Below are positions 44,001 to 56,449 of a stretch of DNA of 64,000 nt, piece after piece. The stretch is taken from NCBI RefSeq assembly GCF_014529535.1, contig NW_023503376.1:2957138-3021137 (forward strand). Direction: 5' to 3'. Position numbers and translations under genes: made by a program. Under the pieces are notes generated by a model, which saw nothing but the letters and a program-made list of their open reading frames with translations, was not told the DNA's origin and did no database searches. Source of the stretch: Bradysia coprophila (Eukaryota; Arthropoda; Insecta; Diptera; Sciaridae). Each line of letters begins with the position of its first letter. Position 1 is the first letter of the stretch.

Positions 44001-47000
44001 TTTTTGCATAATTGGTTTTTGACGAAAGCGAATTTTCATATCGATTTTCAACGAAATGTTTAGAAAATTAATCAATATTAATGTCTCACATCTTTAAAAA
44101 TTGAAGAAAAGAAAAATTCTGGAAAAATAAAATAAAAAATGAAAAACAAAAATTACCTTCACTGGTGGACTGACTAAATATAATAATGGATTTGCTTTCA
44201 ATCTTTCGGAATTTTCAATTTGTCGACGAACTTCTTCACGTCTGGCTGAGCCTAATGCGGACACTTCTTCCCGGCTCATTGGATCGGTTGCTTTCGGGAG
44301 TTCTTGAACATGTGGAAGTGATTTTTTGCGAGAAAGTGGTATTGCAATAGGAACACTCTAAAACAATAATAAGAGAAAAAAGAAAAAGAAAAATCAAAAA
44401 GGAACAACTCAGTTTCAGTTCATTTAAGAGTGGAAGTGGACGCTTAAGATAACTATTTCATTGATAATAATATATGCACCTCAGCCGGCGGAGCTATGAT
44501 CCAACTTTCAGAAGCACGCCGTGCCAGCAGTGCTGGAGAATACATAAGATCTTCTTCTTCCTCATCTTCCTCCTGATACCAATGCATTTTAAAGTTTAAC
44601 TACCGAACTAATTATGATGATATGTGGTGTTATTCCCGCCACAATGCTGAGATGGCATAAATATTGTGATTAATGTCCTTTTTGCGAGATTTAACTCTTT
44701 TTCAATTCAACAATTTATTTTGAAGAGAATCGTCAGTTCAGTGGAACTACTTTCATATCAAATTTAAGATTAGTACCGGAAATTCAGAAAAACATCTGCT
44801 AGCGTCATCAACAACAAGACTAAGCGATAACCTCCAATTCATGTGGTCTTATATAGTAAAAGGTATGCTAAAACAAATGAAGTTAAAGAATTCGTATCAA
44901 ACACTAGTGATTCTTCGAACAAAAGAAGTAACAGATTCAATGAATGATTGTCATACAAGCAATGACTATTTTTGGGAAAACATTTTCCAATATTTTCTTT
45001 AGTTTTTCCACATTTTACAAGATTTTCCTGTATTTTCAAAAAATGAAAATTTTGGGAAATTTGTAAATCCGAGAAAATGTGGAAAATTTAGGGTGAAAAT
45101 GGGAAAATATTTTTCAAAAAATAGGTCTTGGCAATATGGTTTCCGTTTCTACAAGGTTAAAGGGAGAGAAAAGTGAAATTCGAAATGGTTTCTAATTTGG
45201 GAGTTCTTTTGGTTTGTAATTGATTCCACAAGAATTTTATTTTCTGAATTTTGGCTAGGCACACGCTCCCAACAAGAATGAAATACTAAAATCAAAAATC
45301 TAGATTGAGGGATTCTTTTGAAAAACAGCCTAACGAAATCGGACGCATTTTCCAGTGGACTTTTTTATATGTGCCTAGAAATGTGTTCGACCCTACAAGC
45401 CAAAACCACTTTCAAAAAAATTCTTCGAAGCTTGTGTGGCTGGTGAAAGGTGATCAAAGACCGAAAACTTGCACTTTTCTTACAAAAATTTCTCCAGTTA
45501 CACGAGCCGTACAGGGTCGTTTGGGGTGTCATTAGAAAGGTAATATCACGTACTATTGAGTCGAATAGCGACTTATTGTGTTTAAAATTCATCGACACTG
45601 AAATTTGTGCAGTTAAAGTTTTCAACCAAAGACTTACACTGTTCTTCTCGAGGTACACAAAACGTACATGGTCCAGTAAGGTGTCATTTGACAGGTAATT
45701 TAATGTGCTTTTGGGGCAAATAGGGTCTTATGTGGTTTGGATGCATCTATGATGAAATATGTATACATAAACATTTAAAGTTTTATTTCATCGTAGATGC
45801 ATCCTAACCCCATAAGACCCTATTTGGCCCAAAAACACATGCAATTACCTTTCAAATGATACCTCACACGATCATGCACGTTTTGTGTACCTCGAGAAAT
45901 TTCAGTAAAAACAGTGTAAGTCTTCGGTTGAAAACTTCAACTGCACATATTTCAGTGTCAATGAATTTTAAACCCAATAAGTCCCTATTCGGCTCAATAG
46001 TACATGTGATTACCTTTTTAATGACACCCCACACGAACCTATACGGCTCGAGAGGTAATCACTGATTTACTAGCTCAGTAAATCACGGTAAATCACGGTA
46101 AATCACAGTAAATCACAGTAAATCAAGTAAATCAAAAATGAAGTTTCTACTAAATTTGAATCTATTTACTTCAATTTGTATTAGTTCATGAAATTTATCC
46201 TATATGTTTACGGCCACGATACTTCGAAATGTAATCCAGTGACAATTAAAAATTTTTCAAAAATTTTTCAAAATTTTTTGTGATTTACCGTGATTTACTT
46301 GATTTACTGATTTACTAGTGATTACCCCCTTGGTACGGCTCGTGTAACTGGAGAAATTTTTGTAAGAAAATAGCAAGTTTTCGGTTTTTGATCACCTTTC
46401 ACCAGCCACACAAACTTCGAAGAATTTTTTTGAAAGTGGTTTTGGCTTCTAGGGTCGAATACCTTTCCAGGCACATATAAAAAAGTCCACTGGAAAATTC
46501 GCCCGATTTCTAGGCTGTTTTTCAAAAGAATCCCTCATTTCTATTTGTTAATTTTTTTTAGGTGGAATCATTTACAGAAAACAACAACTCTTAACACAGA
46601 AAACATATCGAATTTCACTCTTCTCTCCCTGTAAACCAGGCCTGTCAAAAAAAAACTGTTTTGATAAGTTCGGATGCAAAAAAAGAGGAACCTTCGAGGT
46701 GTCTTTACATTGAATAATACCATTCAATTACACCCTCAATGGCGGACATGGTTTGCTTTATGGATAAGTCCTGAAAAGTATCTCCTGAATTTAATTTGAA
46801 TTTACTAAGAATTAACAAACCTGTCCAAGGTCCAAAAGTATATTCGAAATTTTTACAATAAAATTGCAATTGAAATTGATACAAAATTAACCTAGAAATC
46901 ATCGCATCTTTCAATGGATTCCATTCATGTTTTTTTTTTAAACATAAAAACGGAAACATAAAGTTAACAAATCGGACTCTGGTACGTCGTGGCACCTAAT

Positions 47001-50000
47001 CATTCAGATTACCAATAAAATCCTTCAACATGAATAATTGTGAATGACTAAGAGTTCCATTACGAATTCAAAAAAAAATGGGGAAAAAATGAAAACATTC
47101 GGAAAGTATCATTTTCACTCCACGTGTATACGCGACGCAACAATTTTTATCGCAATTATTATGTGTGCCTGAGAAGCAATTTAAGAAAATAAAAATCGAA
47201 AATTTTCATTCACTAGCAAAAGATCTTGGCAAAATCTTCTTTTTTTCTGCTTCACACAAAAATATGCTGATGACAAACGAGAAGATATTTTTATCCTGTG
47301 TCTTGTTTGTGATGACTACAGTGTATAGCGCATCCATTGGATTAATTTACAGTTTATAAAAATTCGAAAATTACTTGTGAATACACCGCGTAAATTTATT
47401 TTTGTTTTTCTTTTTTTAATTTATTAAGTTGAGCTTTCATCGGTTATTTTAACTTTTATGTAACAAATAACCATTCAAAGACGAACATTTACACTTAATT
47501 TCGATTATATTTAGGTTATTTATTTCCGATCTGTTGGATCCTCTTTATTATGTGAATTTTCAACCGAAAATTCCACTATCCAAATTCAAACGTTCGGGAC
47601 AGAGTAAATCATTCATAATCCGACAAAAGGAACGAAAAATATAAAAACTGTTGACAACACTAAAAACAACAAAACTTTTGAAAAAAAAAAAAAATGAAAA
47701 AAGACGATCCCCGTCACAATCAAAATTTGTTACTCGTGGATGTTATGATTGAGATAAATATAATAAAACGAAATCTTAATGTGATATAAAAAAAAAATAA
47801 ATAAAATTGTCTGGTGGTATTTAAACGACAGCTTAGAATGAACTAAAATCAGATATTCTGCGCGGCAGAGTTTATTTCTGAGTTGCGAGCTGAAAGTATG
47901 TTGCGCGACTTCGTCTATACAAAACATTTTTTTTTTGAAAATTTTTATTTTCCTTTTTTTTATAGTGAGTCTTTTAAGACCACCAATATATACTTCGTGT
48001 GCATACACATTTCCATTTAGAATGTATACGTATAATGGTTATGTACCAGAGATATTCTAAATATTTATTTTCGCAGATTTTCAGTTCACTTTAGTGTTGT
48101 TGCGTTCGCACTGTATATTTCGTGAGAGTATATATTATACGGTCGGGAAAGCGTTTTATTTCGAAAATTAATTTATTTTATCTCGAAGTCATTTCAAATT
48201 AGTATAGGAATTTATAATGTGACTGTGTTTGTGTTACACGGAGTTAAATGGTCGCCGTAGTAAATAAGTGGATTGAAAAGACAGGTGATTTACTGTATCG
48301 ATATATGCTTTGAATAAATGAACGGATATATCAGTCTGATCTGTATCAAAACGAATTTAACGGATGTTTACAAGCATTGCAGTCTCAGATTGTACGTTGA
48401 AGAACGTTGGAAGTTCAAAGACGAACATGAAAACTTTTTAATTTACTTATCGTACTACAAAGCTTTGTAATGATAATTGAACAAAGTGAACTGATGGTAC
48501 AAGTTATTAGCTTCAGCAGTAATTAATTCAACATGGTAAAATGTTCATTACGTCTAATTTTGCATATAACATGCAAGTATACCTGTAATACCCTTCCCTT
48601 AAAACAATTTGGCTCAATTAAACTAAAAACGATTTTAACAATATTGTTTCGATGATGCAGCTTAATGTAAGTGACTTCAATTCGTTGGCGATAATGATAA
48701 TAATACGCTCATACGAAAGCTTTAAAAATAAAGAAGTGACGCAAATAGACTAGGGATGGGAGGCGTTCAAAATTATCGATAATATCAATCGAAAGAAATT
48801 ATCGATAATTGATTAATCATATCGTTATCGATAATTTATTAATTATCGATAATTATCAAAATATCGAAATTCGATAATTATCAAAATATCGATATTTTGA
48901 TATTTATCTGAAAATTCATGATAATATACCGATATATCGGAATATATCGATAAATATCGGATTTTCGGACCGAAATATCGAAATATCGAATTATCGATAT
49001 CTTGATAATTATCAAAATATCAATAATTATCGATTATCGATATTTTTAGCCCCGTACGAAGTACTGGGGGCTTATAAGATTAATATGCAGTTTGTAACAC
49101 GTCGAATTGGAAGCAGACAGTAAAGGCAAAGCATTTGGTTATGTTCATAGATGACGAATCCGCAATAAAAAAAATGTCCGTCCGTCCGTCCGTCCGTGAC
49201 CCCTCTAGCTTGAGCAAATCACAACCTTTTTTCAAAATTCTTTTTTTCCCCGATTGGTATCGACAAAAGTAAGGTCAAGTTCGAAAATGGGCATGGTAGG
49301 GTCGGCCCTTCCAGAGCTAGGGCCCTATAGGTGTTTTTCAGTCTTTCGACGATATCTACCGAAATACGCACGCAATAGCTGCTTGTGATATATCAAATGA
49401 AAGGTATTGACGAGTAGAACAAAGTTGCTGAACATTGTTTTTGTGTAGGATGCAACGCGAGCTTGTTGGGAGGGCTCAAAGGTCGTTACTCGGCCCTAAG
49501 TGTTTTTTCCACATAAATCGAGTAAATCTCATCCGATTTTGCCAGATTTTGTTTCAATTGAGAGATAATTGAATGCCGAATAGAATGATGGCAAAAAAGT
49601 TTCAAATTTGGGCCCTTGGACTAAGGCCGCTACTCGGCCCTAAGTGTTTTTTGCACATAAATCGAGTAAATCTAATCCGATTTTGCTAGTTTTTGTTTCA
49701 TTTGAGAGATAATTGAATGCCGAAAAGAACGTGTCGAAAAAAGTTTCAAATTTGGGCCCTTGGACTAAGGCCGTTACTCGGCCCTAAGTGTTTTTTGCAC
49801 ATAAATCGAGTAAATCTCATCCGATTTTGCTAGTTTCTGTTTCATTTGAGAGATAATTGAATGCCGAATAGAATGATGGCAAAAAAAGTTTCAAATTTGG
49901 GCCCTTGGACTAAGGCCGCTACTCGGCCCTAAGTGTTTTTTGCACATAAATCGAATAAATCTAATCCGATTTTGCTAGTTTTTGTTTCATTTGAGAGATA

Positions 50001-53000
50001 ATTGAATGCCGAATAGAATGATGGCAAAAAAGTTTCAAATTTGGGCCCTTGGACTAAGGCCGCTACTCGGCCCTAAGTGCTTTTTGCACATAAATCGAGT
50101 AAATCTCATCCGATTTTGCTAGTTTTTGTTTCATTTGAGAGATAATTGAATGCCGAATAGAATGATGGCAAAAAAAGTTTCAAATTTGGGCCCTTGGACT
50201 AAGGCCGCTACTCGGCCCTAAGTGTTTTTTGCACATAAATCGAATAAATCTCATCCGATTTTGCTAGTTTTTGTTTCATTTGAGAGATAATTGAATGCCG
50301 AATAGAATGATGGCAAAAAAAGTTTCAAATTTGGGCCCTTGGACTAAGGCCGCTACTCGGCCCTAAGTGCTTTTTGCACATAAATCGAGTAAATCTCATC
50401 CGATTTTGCTAGTTTTTGTTTCATTTGAGAGATAATTGAATACCCAATAGAATGATGGCAAAAAAAGTTTCAAATTTGGGCCCTTGGACTAAGGCCGCTA
50501 CTTGGCCCTAAGTGTTTTTTGCACATAAATCGAGTAAATCTAATCCGATTTTGCTAGTTTTTGTTTCATTTGAGAGATAATTGAATGCCGAATAGAATGA
50601 TGGCAAAAAAGTTTCAAATTTGGGCCCTTGGACTAAGGCCGCTACTCGGCCCTAAGTGCTTTTTGCACATAAATCGAGTAAATCTCATCCGATTTTGCTA
50701 GTTTTTGTTTCATTTGAGAGATAATTGAATGCCGAATAGAATGATGGCAAAAAAGTTTCAAATTTGGGCCCTTGGACTAAGGCCGCTACTCGGCCCTAAG
50801 TGTTTTTTGCACATAAATCGAGTAAATCTAATCCGATTTTGCTAGTTTTTGTTTCATTTGAGAGATAATTGAATGCCGAAAAGAACGTGTCGAAAAAAGT
50901 TTCAAATTTGGGCCCTTGGACTAAGGCCGTTACTCGGCCCTAAGTGTTTTTTGCACATAAATCGAGTAAATCTCATCCGATTTTGCTAGTTTCTGTTTCA
51001 TTTGAGAGATAATTGAATGCCGAATAGAATGATGGCAAAAAAAGTTTCAAATTTGGGCCCTTGGACTAAGGCCGCTACTCGGCCCTAAGTGTTTTTTGCA
51101 CATAAATCGAATAAATCTAATCCGATTTTGCTAGTTTTTGTTTCATTTGAGAGATAATTGAATGCCGAATAGAATGATGGCAAAAAAGTTTCAAATTTGG
51201 GCCCTTGGACTAAGGCCGCTACTCGGCCCTAAGTGCTTTTTGCACATAAATCGAGTAAATCTCATCCGATTTTGCTAGTTTTTGTTTCATTTGAGAGATA
51301 ATTGAATGCCGAATAGAATGATGGCAAAAAAAGTTTCAAATTTGGGCCCTTGGACTAAGGCCGCTACTCGGCCCTAAGTGTTTTTTGCACATAAATCGAA
51401 TAAATCTCATCCGATTTTGCTAGTTTTTGTTTCATTTGAGAGATAATTGAATACCCAATAGAATGATGGCAAAAAAAGTTTCAAATTTGGGCCCTTGGAC
51501 TAAGGCCGCTACTCGGCCCTAAGTGTTTTTTGCACATAAATCGAATAAATCTAATCCGATTTTGCTAGTTTTTGTTTCATTTGAGAGATAATTGAATGCC
51601 GAATAGAATGATGGCAAAAAAAGTTTCAAATTTGGGCCCTTGGACTAAGGCCGCTACTCGGCCCTAAGTGCTTTTTGCACATAAATCGAGTAAATCTCAT
51701 CCGATTTTGCTAGTTTTTGTTTCATTTGAGAGATAATTGAATACCCAATAGAATGATGGCAAAAAAAGTTTCAAATTTGGGCCCTTGGACTAAGGCCGCT
51801 ACTTGGCCCTAAGTGTTTTTTGCACATAAATCGAGTAAATCTAATCCGATTTTGCTAGTTTTTGTTTCATTTGAGAGATAATTGAATGCCGAATAGAATG
51901 ATGGCAAAAAAGTTTCAAATTTGGGCCCTTGGACTAAGGCCGCTACTCGGCCCTAAGTGCTTTTTGCACATAAATCGAGTAAATCTCATCCGATTTTGCT
52001 AGTTTTTGTTTCATTTGAGAGATAATTGAATGCCGAATAGAATGATGGCAAAAAAAGTTTCAAATTTGGGCCCTTGGACTAAGGCCGCTACTCGGCCCTA
52101 AGTGTTTTTTGCACATAAATCGAATAAATCTCATCCGATTTTGCTAGTTTTTGTTTCATTTGAGAGATAATTGAATGCCGAATAGAATGATGGCAAAAAA
52201 AGTTTCAAATTTGGGCCCTTGGACTAAGGCCGCTACTCGGCCCTAAGTGTTTTTTGCTCATAAATCGAGTAAATCTCATCCGATTTTGCTAGATTTTGTT
52301 TCATTTGAGAGATAATTCAATGCCGAATAGAATGATGGCAAAATTTTGGGTTTCTAAAATAATGTCGTAAATTGTTGGTTTTATTTGAGAGGTACTTCGT
52401 ACGGGCTTTCGTAATTGCGCTATGCGCAATTTTAAAAATGAACACTTTCAGTAAATTTGACCATGCCCAACTTGACTTGCATTTTGGTAACAGACGCATT
52501 AGAGGGTTGTAGACGTATTAGGGTTCCGGGCGTATTACGGCTACGGACGTATTATGGTTACGGACGAAATAGGATTACGGGTAGTACGGGGCTAAGTCGC
52601 AGCAAACGCTCCGACTGTTCTGATGCCTTGTTTTGATAATTTTCGATAAAAAAAAGTCGATAATTATCGATAATCATTTTCATTATCGCCCATGCCTAAA
52701 ATAGACCTGTAATATTTTTCGCCATCGTCGTCGGAAGCATCATGAAAAGACTCTAAGATTCTAAGCAAATCTTTGGCCGGAATACATGGCCTATTTTTAG
52801 CATTTTAATTCCTTAAAATTCTTTAAAGAAATATCGAAGAATTTTTAGAAATTACAGTTTGTTCACCTTGAGAAAGCAGAATTTATCAGAGTTTTAAAAT
52901 TAATCGATTTTCCCCGGTCAATTAAGTGGTTCCGAGTATACGATATTTTGGCGCAATATTTGAATTCGCTATGGGAATTTCCAGGGCCATAACCTGGAAA

Positions 53001-56000
53001 AATTTTATTGACTGGGGACATAAAAGACTTTTAAAACTCTCTAAAATGTCAAATATGTTCCGAGCTAAAAGGAGCCAGAATAGGTTTAATCAAGAACTAT
53101 TTTTGATACTCCTATTTTCCTGAATTTTCCAACAATTTTCAAGAATTTCGTAAATTTTTCCGAATTTCTTTTTTTTGGAAAATTAAGAAAAATATCGGAA
53201 AATCTAGGAATATGTTGGAATATAAGAAAATATTGGATAATAATGAAAGGACTGTCTACAATCAGAGGCAGTGAGATTTCAGCATCAATTTGCTTCAGCT
53301 GTTTTTCAGCTGATCCACTCATCCAATCTAAGCCGTTTGTACTTGTACATACGTTTGCAGCTGCTGCACGCATGTACGTGGTAGTGGTAAAACCGAATAA
53401 AGACGAATAAACAGTTTTGATTGTTTGTGTGGATCAGTTGAAAAACAGCTGAAGCAAATTTATGCTGCAATTTCACTCCTCCAACTGCAGTATTGTATCA
53501 AAAAGAACGGAAAAACTAGTCCTAACATACACAGACACCTGTTAGAAAGGATTTTCCTTTACATTTTTCTCTGATCGTCGCGACACTGGTGACGTACTAG
53601 TCAATCAACTATATATCGAGTAACATTGTTATGTATACGAAGCGTAGGACATTACTTTGTCACTTTTGAAGTTATTCTTTGGAATTTTAAGCGCTATAAG
53701 ACAGTTAGAACGCGCTCTCTATCTGTTAATTCTACATGCTGATTTAACAAATTGTCTATTTACATTGTTGCTACGCTAAAAGCTAAAAATTATTGATTGA
53801 ATTGCTAAAATCAATTTTTATTTTTTCAAAGTTTGGAGAGAAATATTTTTACAAATAGCTACAGAAAGCAATACGTCAGTCCAACCTGACTAATTCGACA
53901 CTAGGTGGAAATTGGAAGAGATCAAAATAATCGGCTAATATCAGTCAATATATCACTGGGAACAGTGGGAAGTCCCACTGATCTGCCCGAAGAAAACTAT
54001 TAATTGTGGATGCTGTGAATGGAAATGTAAATGTGTATAAAGTGATACATATAGATCCTACAGTATCATCGCAAGCCTGTTCACGCACATAGTGTTGTAT
54101 GCAAAATAAAAGGAAATACAGAAAATATCATCGTGGAAATCATGATAATTCGGTTGACTGTGCACAATCTTGTCGTTCCGCAAAATGTGTCCAATAAATC
54201 TTTTTACAAAAAAAAACGTTGCACTCACCTTCAGTTTCGTTTTTCCTCCTCCAGCTCCAACACCACCACCAACAGCCGCAGCGGCATTCGGTTTCGGTGG
54301 CAAGTACAAAGACTCGGTGCGCTTCGGTTCCCGTGGCGATGGAATAATATCTTGTCCTAACGTTCTTTGCCGCAGCAAAATGTCTTCAAATGGCTGATTG
54401 GGACTAGAGTAAACAGCTTGTGCGGATGACATCTGATACACTGGCGTTGTAGATCTGGACGCACCAGTGCCCGTTAACACTGCCCCATTGCCAGTCGTCA
54501 CTGGCGTTGTTGTTCTAAATGCAGATCCTGCCCGTACACTTCGATCCGGAGTGTCGGTCATTGTATTATTAACACCTATATTCCTATCAATGGATGGCTG
54601 TCTGGAACCACCGCCTAATCTACTGGCTGCTCTTGCATATCTATCTACGGATGAATCGCGACTCGGTGCACGTTTGTAATGATCGAAATGGTCAATCGAC
54701 GATTGTGTAATGTTGCCCAGCATGGGTCGATTGCTGTCGTTCGGTAGCCTGGAATTGCGACGCATATCCAATTGGGTATTTTGTGGTTGAGTTCTTTGTA
54801 ACATGTCTTGTTGGTGGCCCAAATCCATACTGGGCAAGTTATTGTAGTTGGATGGACTTTGGGAGTGATACGCGCCATAATCACTTGTGTGCTGCTGTTG
54901 GCCACTGTATTCACCATAATCTTGCTGCAGCGATGGCTGCTTTAACAGTTGCGACTGCTGAATATGACTGCTATAATTCGGGTTGTACGAAGAATTGGTT
55001 GTTTGATTTGGCATTTGATTTGGCGATGGATTTGAGTTCCCATAGTTGCTTTGAGTATCCGAATAATTTGTTCCCGGGGGTTGTTGTTGTGTGTATTGAT
55101 AAGGTGGGTTTTGCGTAGTGCTGTACGCCGAAATGTTGATGCTTTGGGTGTTAGTCATATTTGTCATGGTGGTGTAGTCCATTGACGCTTGTTTCTGTAG
55201 CATAGACGTTCTTCGAATCGCTGGCTTCTGTGGTGACGGTACGTCGCCAAAGTGCCGGTTATCAATTTGATGACTCGGCGAATTAACTCCACCCGTTTTG
55301 ATCGTTTGATCCAAGTCTGTGTGAGGTCTAAACCGATCTCGCGTACGTATTCTTTCGAATCGCTCTAATACTGACGGCTTAAAATCGGGTGCAAATTCAC
55401 GAGCTGTAGCCACTGCCACTTCGGAATCAAGTTTCGCGTGATCGGCAACACTGTCCGCCATTTCAGCTTTACCTCGTGCCGTTGAAGTTCTAGACACAGC
55501 AATGTCAGCTTTTTGTAGTGCATATTTAGACGCACGCGTGGATGAACTGACGGCTGCTTCGATCCGTTCCCGGAACTTTGCCGATCGAATCAAAAATAAA
55601 TGTTTCTTCTTCTGACTAGTTATCAACACATTGCATTTGTATTTGCCCTCTTCCTTCGTACCATCCCTAAACGTTGTCACACCGTAGCCGTGCTTTTTAT
55701 TATTGTGCCATTCGCCTTCGTATCTGGAAATCAATCGAATAAAATGCGGAAGCCTAACAAGAGGAAATCGATCTAATACTCACTTGAGTCCGTCGGTACG
55801 TTCCGATATACCATATCCGTCTCGTTTATCACGCTTCCATTCGCCCATATATGTTTCCGTAATGCTCGGATCCAGTTGCTCTTCATCTACCGTAAAGCTT
55901 GCATTTGAATCTGTGTGAATCGATCTGAGGAAGATTGTGTCGGATTGCTGAATGTGTCGGTATTAAACGAGCTACTTACTTATTTGACATGGCTGACTGC

Positions 56001-56449
56001 GACGAACCAGTACTAATCCATGAGGCAGTAGAAACTGTCGAACGTATACTGCCCGATGCAACCGTTCCACGCTTCTCCAGGTCTCCGGTGCTTCGTTGTT
56101 TTTTCAGCTTCAAACCCTAATGAACAACGAATGTTAATGAGACGGAATTGGTGTACCCACACACTTTTCCATACCGACAATAATCCCTTCTTCGTTTTTT
56201 CCACCAAACTATTCCGCCTCGCCGGTGGTTCATCAGATTTTGCTTTCAACACGAAACCGCCACGAACCTCATCCATGCGATGATTGCGCCGTTCAGCTGG
56301 ATCCTGATTGCCTCCGTCATTGCTTCGCAACGAGGTCATCGATGTTTGTATCGTTTTGGGGCGATAGTGCGAAGCCAGACCGAATGGTGCGGACGTTCGA
56401 ACACCGTAGCCGTGACGTTTTCCCTCCTGCCATTGACCTTGATATGATC
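38070..56449 (-). CDS. jp: Junctophilin, 5' end outside the window
   Basis: Junctophilins tether the endoplasmic/sarcoplasmic reticulum to the plasma membrane by N-terminal MORN repeats and a C-terminal membrane helix. Exons seen: 56449-56175, 56116-55980, 55924-55784, 55723-54229, 44572-44480, 44357-44157 and 38156-38070, all phase-compatible (~809 residues). MORN repeats: [47 protein letters not shown]. The alpha-helical segment [20 protein letters not shown] follows, then a long Gln/Asn/Ser-rich tail and SPPVK joined to [19 protein letters not shown], the anchor helix ending in MLT. The first exon with the earlier MORN repeats is not found up to 64000, so that intron exceeds 7.5 kb. More exons could lie in the 9.7-kb intron 44573-54228. 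A possible alternative last exon is at 39388. Confidence 0.9.
39388..39480 (-). CDS. jp: Candidate alternative last exon of junctophilin (membrane tail)
   Basis: A minus-strand frame of 30 codons plus stop follows an AG at 39481-39482. It encodes KML then a continuous hydrophobic helix ([15 protein letters not shown]) and ends VNAF. Its phase fits the donor at 44157, so it could replace the 38156-38070 exon as a different membrane anchor. The polypyrimidine tract before the AG is weak, which lowers confidence. Confidence 0.4.
   Translation of the reverse strand, partial: KMLIIIVEGLAIIFFIVVFCSLFVGTVNAF
39481..40380. other. Junctophilin intron, plain AT-rich part
   Basis: No gene or strong repeat is recognised. 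Short runs of 'aattctnaaaattc' near 40200-40310 resemble those near 31260. Confidence 0.4.
40381..41410. repeat. Cluster of interleaved foldback repeats
   Basis: Segment 40393-40470 ('gcatgcgtcgaaaaccgtac', 'gaagccatcagcatgtaata') is complementary to 40806-40895. Segment 40476-40535 ('ctagggataaaaagatgaaa', 'gttgatccgaggc') is complementary to 40955-41012. A further relative lies at 41276-41400. Hairpin tips read 'gaggcaaagccgaggtc'. No coding capacity. Confidence 0.7.
41411..42187. repeat. Foldback element with ~38-bp ends
   Basis: The ends ttattgcctgccccatgcga... and ...gcatgagcaggcaataa are inverted repeats. The inside has one 116-codon minus-strand frame (41498-41848) with no recognisable family; I treat it as chance or decayed. 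Confidence 0.6.
42196..42465. repeat. Foldback element, ~120-bp arms
   Basis: The left arm (acgttggatgctgcgacgta ... gaagcttcggtaactgtttt) pairs with the right arm ending tcgcagcatccaacgt. The centre near 42315 is 'cataccTCACCTTCGactcg'. A related piece ('gatgctgcgaaagtaattcatta') recurs at 59490. Confidence 0.75.
42466..43024. other. Junctophilin intron DNA
   Basis: Noncoding; contains further relatives of the 40.4-41.4 kb foldback modules ('cctcgactttgcctcgg' near 42605). Confidence 0.4.
43025..43339. mobile_element. 315-bp MITE with TA target duplication
   Basis: The ends cactgataaaaaaattt and aaatttttttatcagtg are inverted repeats, with TA on each outer side (43023-43024 and 43340-43341). 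Arms are ~115 bp and include 'atggctggcagacagcttca'. TA duplication suggests Tc1/mariner-type mobilisation (inference). Confidence 0.8.
43340..44156. other. Junctophilin intron next to exon 44357-44157
   Basis: AT-rich noncoding DNA with A-runs near 43695 and T-runs near 43921. No feature is seen. Confidence 0.4.
44573..45304. other. Junctophilin long intron, right end
   Basis: Noncoding. A partial copy of the dispersed repeat ('atcaacaacaagactaagcgataacctcc', 'tcttatatagtaaaa') lies at 44805-44960. Short inverted 'ttttgggaaaacattttcc' sequence lies near 44970-45110, similar to 62470-62580. Confidence 0.45.
45305..46535. repeat. 1.2-kb foldback element
   Basis: The left arm (gggattcttttgaaaaacagcc, then ccagtggacttttttatatg, aagcttgtgtggctggtgaa) pairs with the right arm ending aaaagaatccc. 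A second inverted pair inside centres near 45760 (gatgcatctatgatgaaat / atttcatcgtagatgcatc). Near 46078 is a run of 'gtaaatcac' units, inverted near 46280. A diverged arm lies at 11960-12260. Confidence 0.8.
46536..48750. other. Junctophilin long intron, no gene supported
   Basis: AT-rich DNA. A 64-codon plus-strand frame at 47165-47359 has a hydrophobic C-terminal stretch ([17 protein letters not shown]), but no start context or family supports it. Nothing else is seen. Confidence 0.4.
49048..52630 (+). mobile_element. Helentron-like element, copy D, with 20-unit satellite array
   Basis: This is the largest family copy (3.58 kb), from AGCCCCGTACGAAGTAC to ctgttctgatgccttg, inserted within a T-run. 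It has (CCGT)n near 49178, hairpin aattgcgctatgcgcaatt near 52414 and gtacggggct near 52585. Flanking parts match copy C at high identity; the difference is the array. No coding capacity is present, so helicase must come from elsewhere. Confidence 0.87.
49480..52330 (+). repeat. Satellite array, 20 units of ~144.5 bp
   Basis: The marker ggccctaagtg occurs 20 times from 49493 to 52239 at an average spacing of 144.5 bases. Units differ by few bases. Rare variants recur at distance: 'aagaacgtgtcgaaaaaag' at 49729 and 50882 (8 units apart) and 'aatacccaatagaatg' at 50440, 51452 and 51741, so blocks of several units were copied together. Confidence 0.93.
52707..53261. other. Junctophilin intron DNA
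   Basis: Noncoding; short 'tggaaaat..aggaata' stretches near 53100-53240. No gene. Confidence 0.4.
53262..53482. repeat. Small foldback repeat
   Basis: Arms around 'gcttcagctgtttttcagctgatccac' (53290) and its complement 'gtggatcagttgaaaaacagctgaagc' (53430), with 'cagtgagatttcagcatcaa' also paired. The loop is ~90 bases. Confidence 0.7.
53483..54228. other. Junctophilin intron next to exon 55723-54229
   Basis: Noncoding AT-rich DNA; no repeat or exon recognised. Confidence 0.4.

Larger units (their letters stand above)
48751..52698. mobile_element. hAT-type MITE interrupted by Helentron-like copy D
   Basis: The outer ends TAGGGATGGG and CCCATGCCTA are hAT-like inverted termini. They are flanked by a perfect 8-bp duplication AAATAGAC (48743-48750 and 52699-52706), as expected for hAT. 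The MITE body is made of 'attatcgataat' palindromic blocks. It is split by 49048-52630. An uninterrupted copy is at 62037-62372. Confidence 0.88.

Noticed and set aside
47165..47359. 64-codon plus-strand frame with a hydrophobic end
   Set aside because: Composition is AT-driven, with no family or exon partners.
49480..52330. CRISPR-like array
   Set aside because: Units are contiguous ~145-bp repeats without unique spacers, in an insect nuclear genome.
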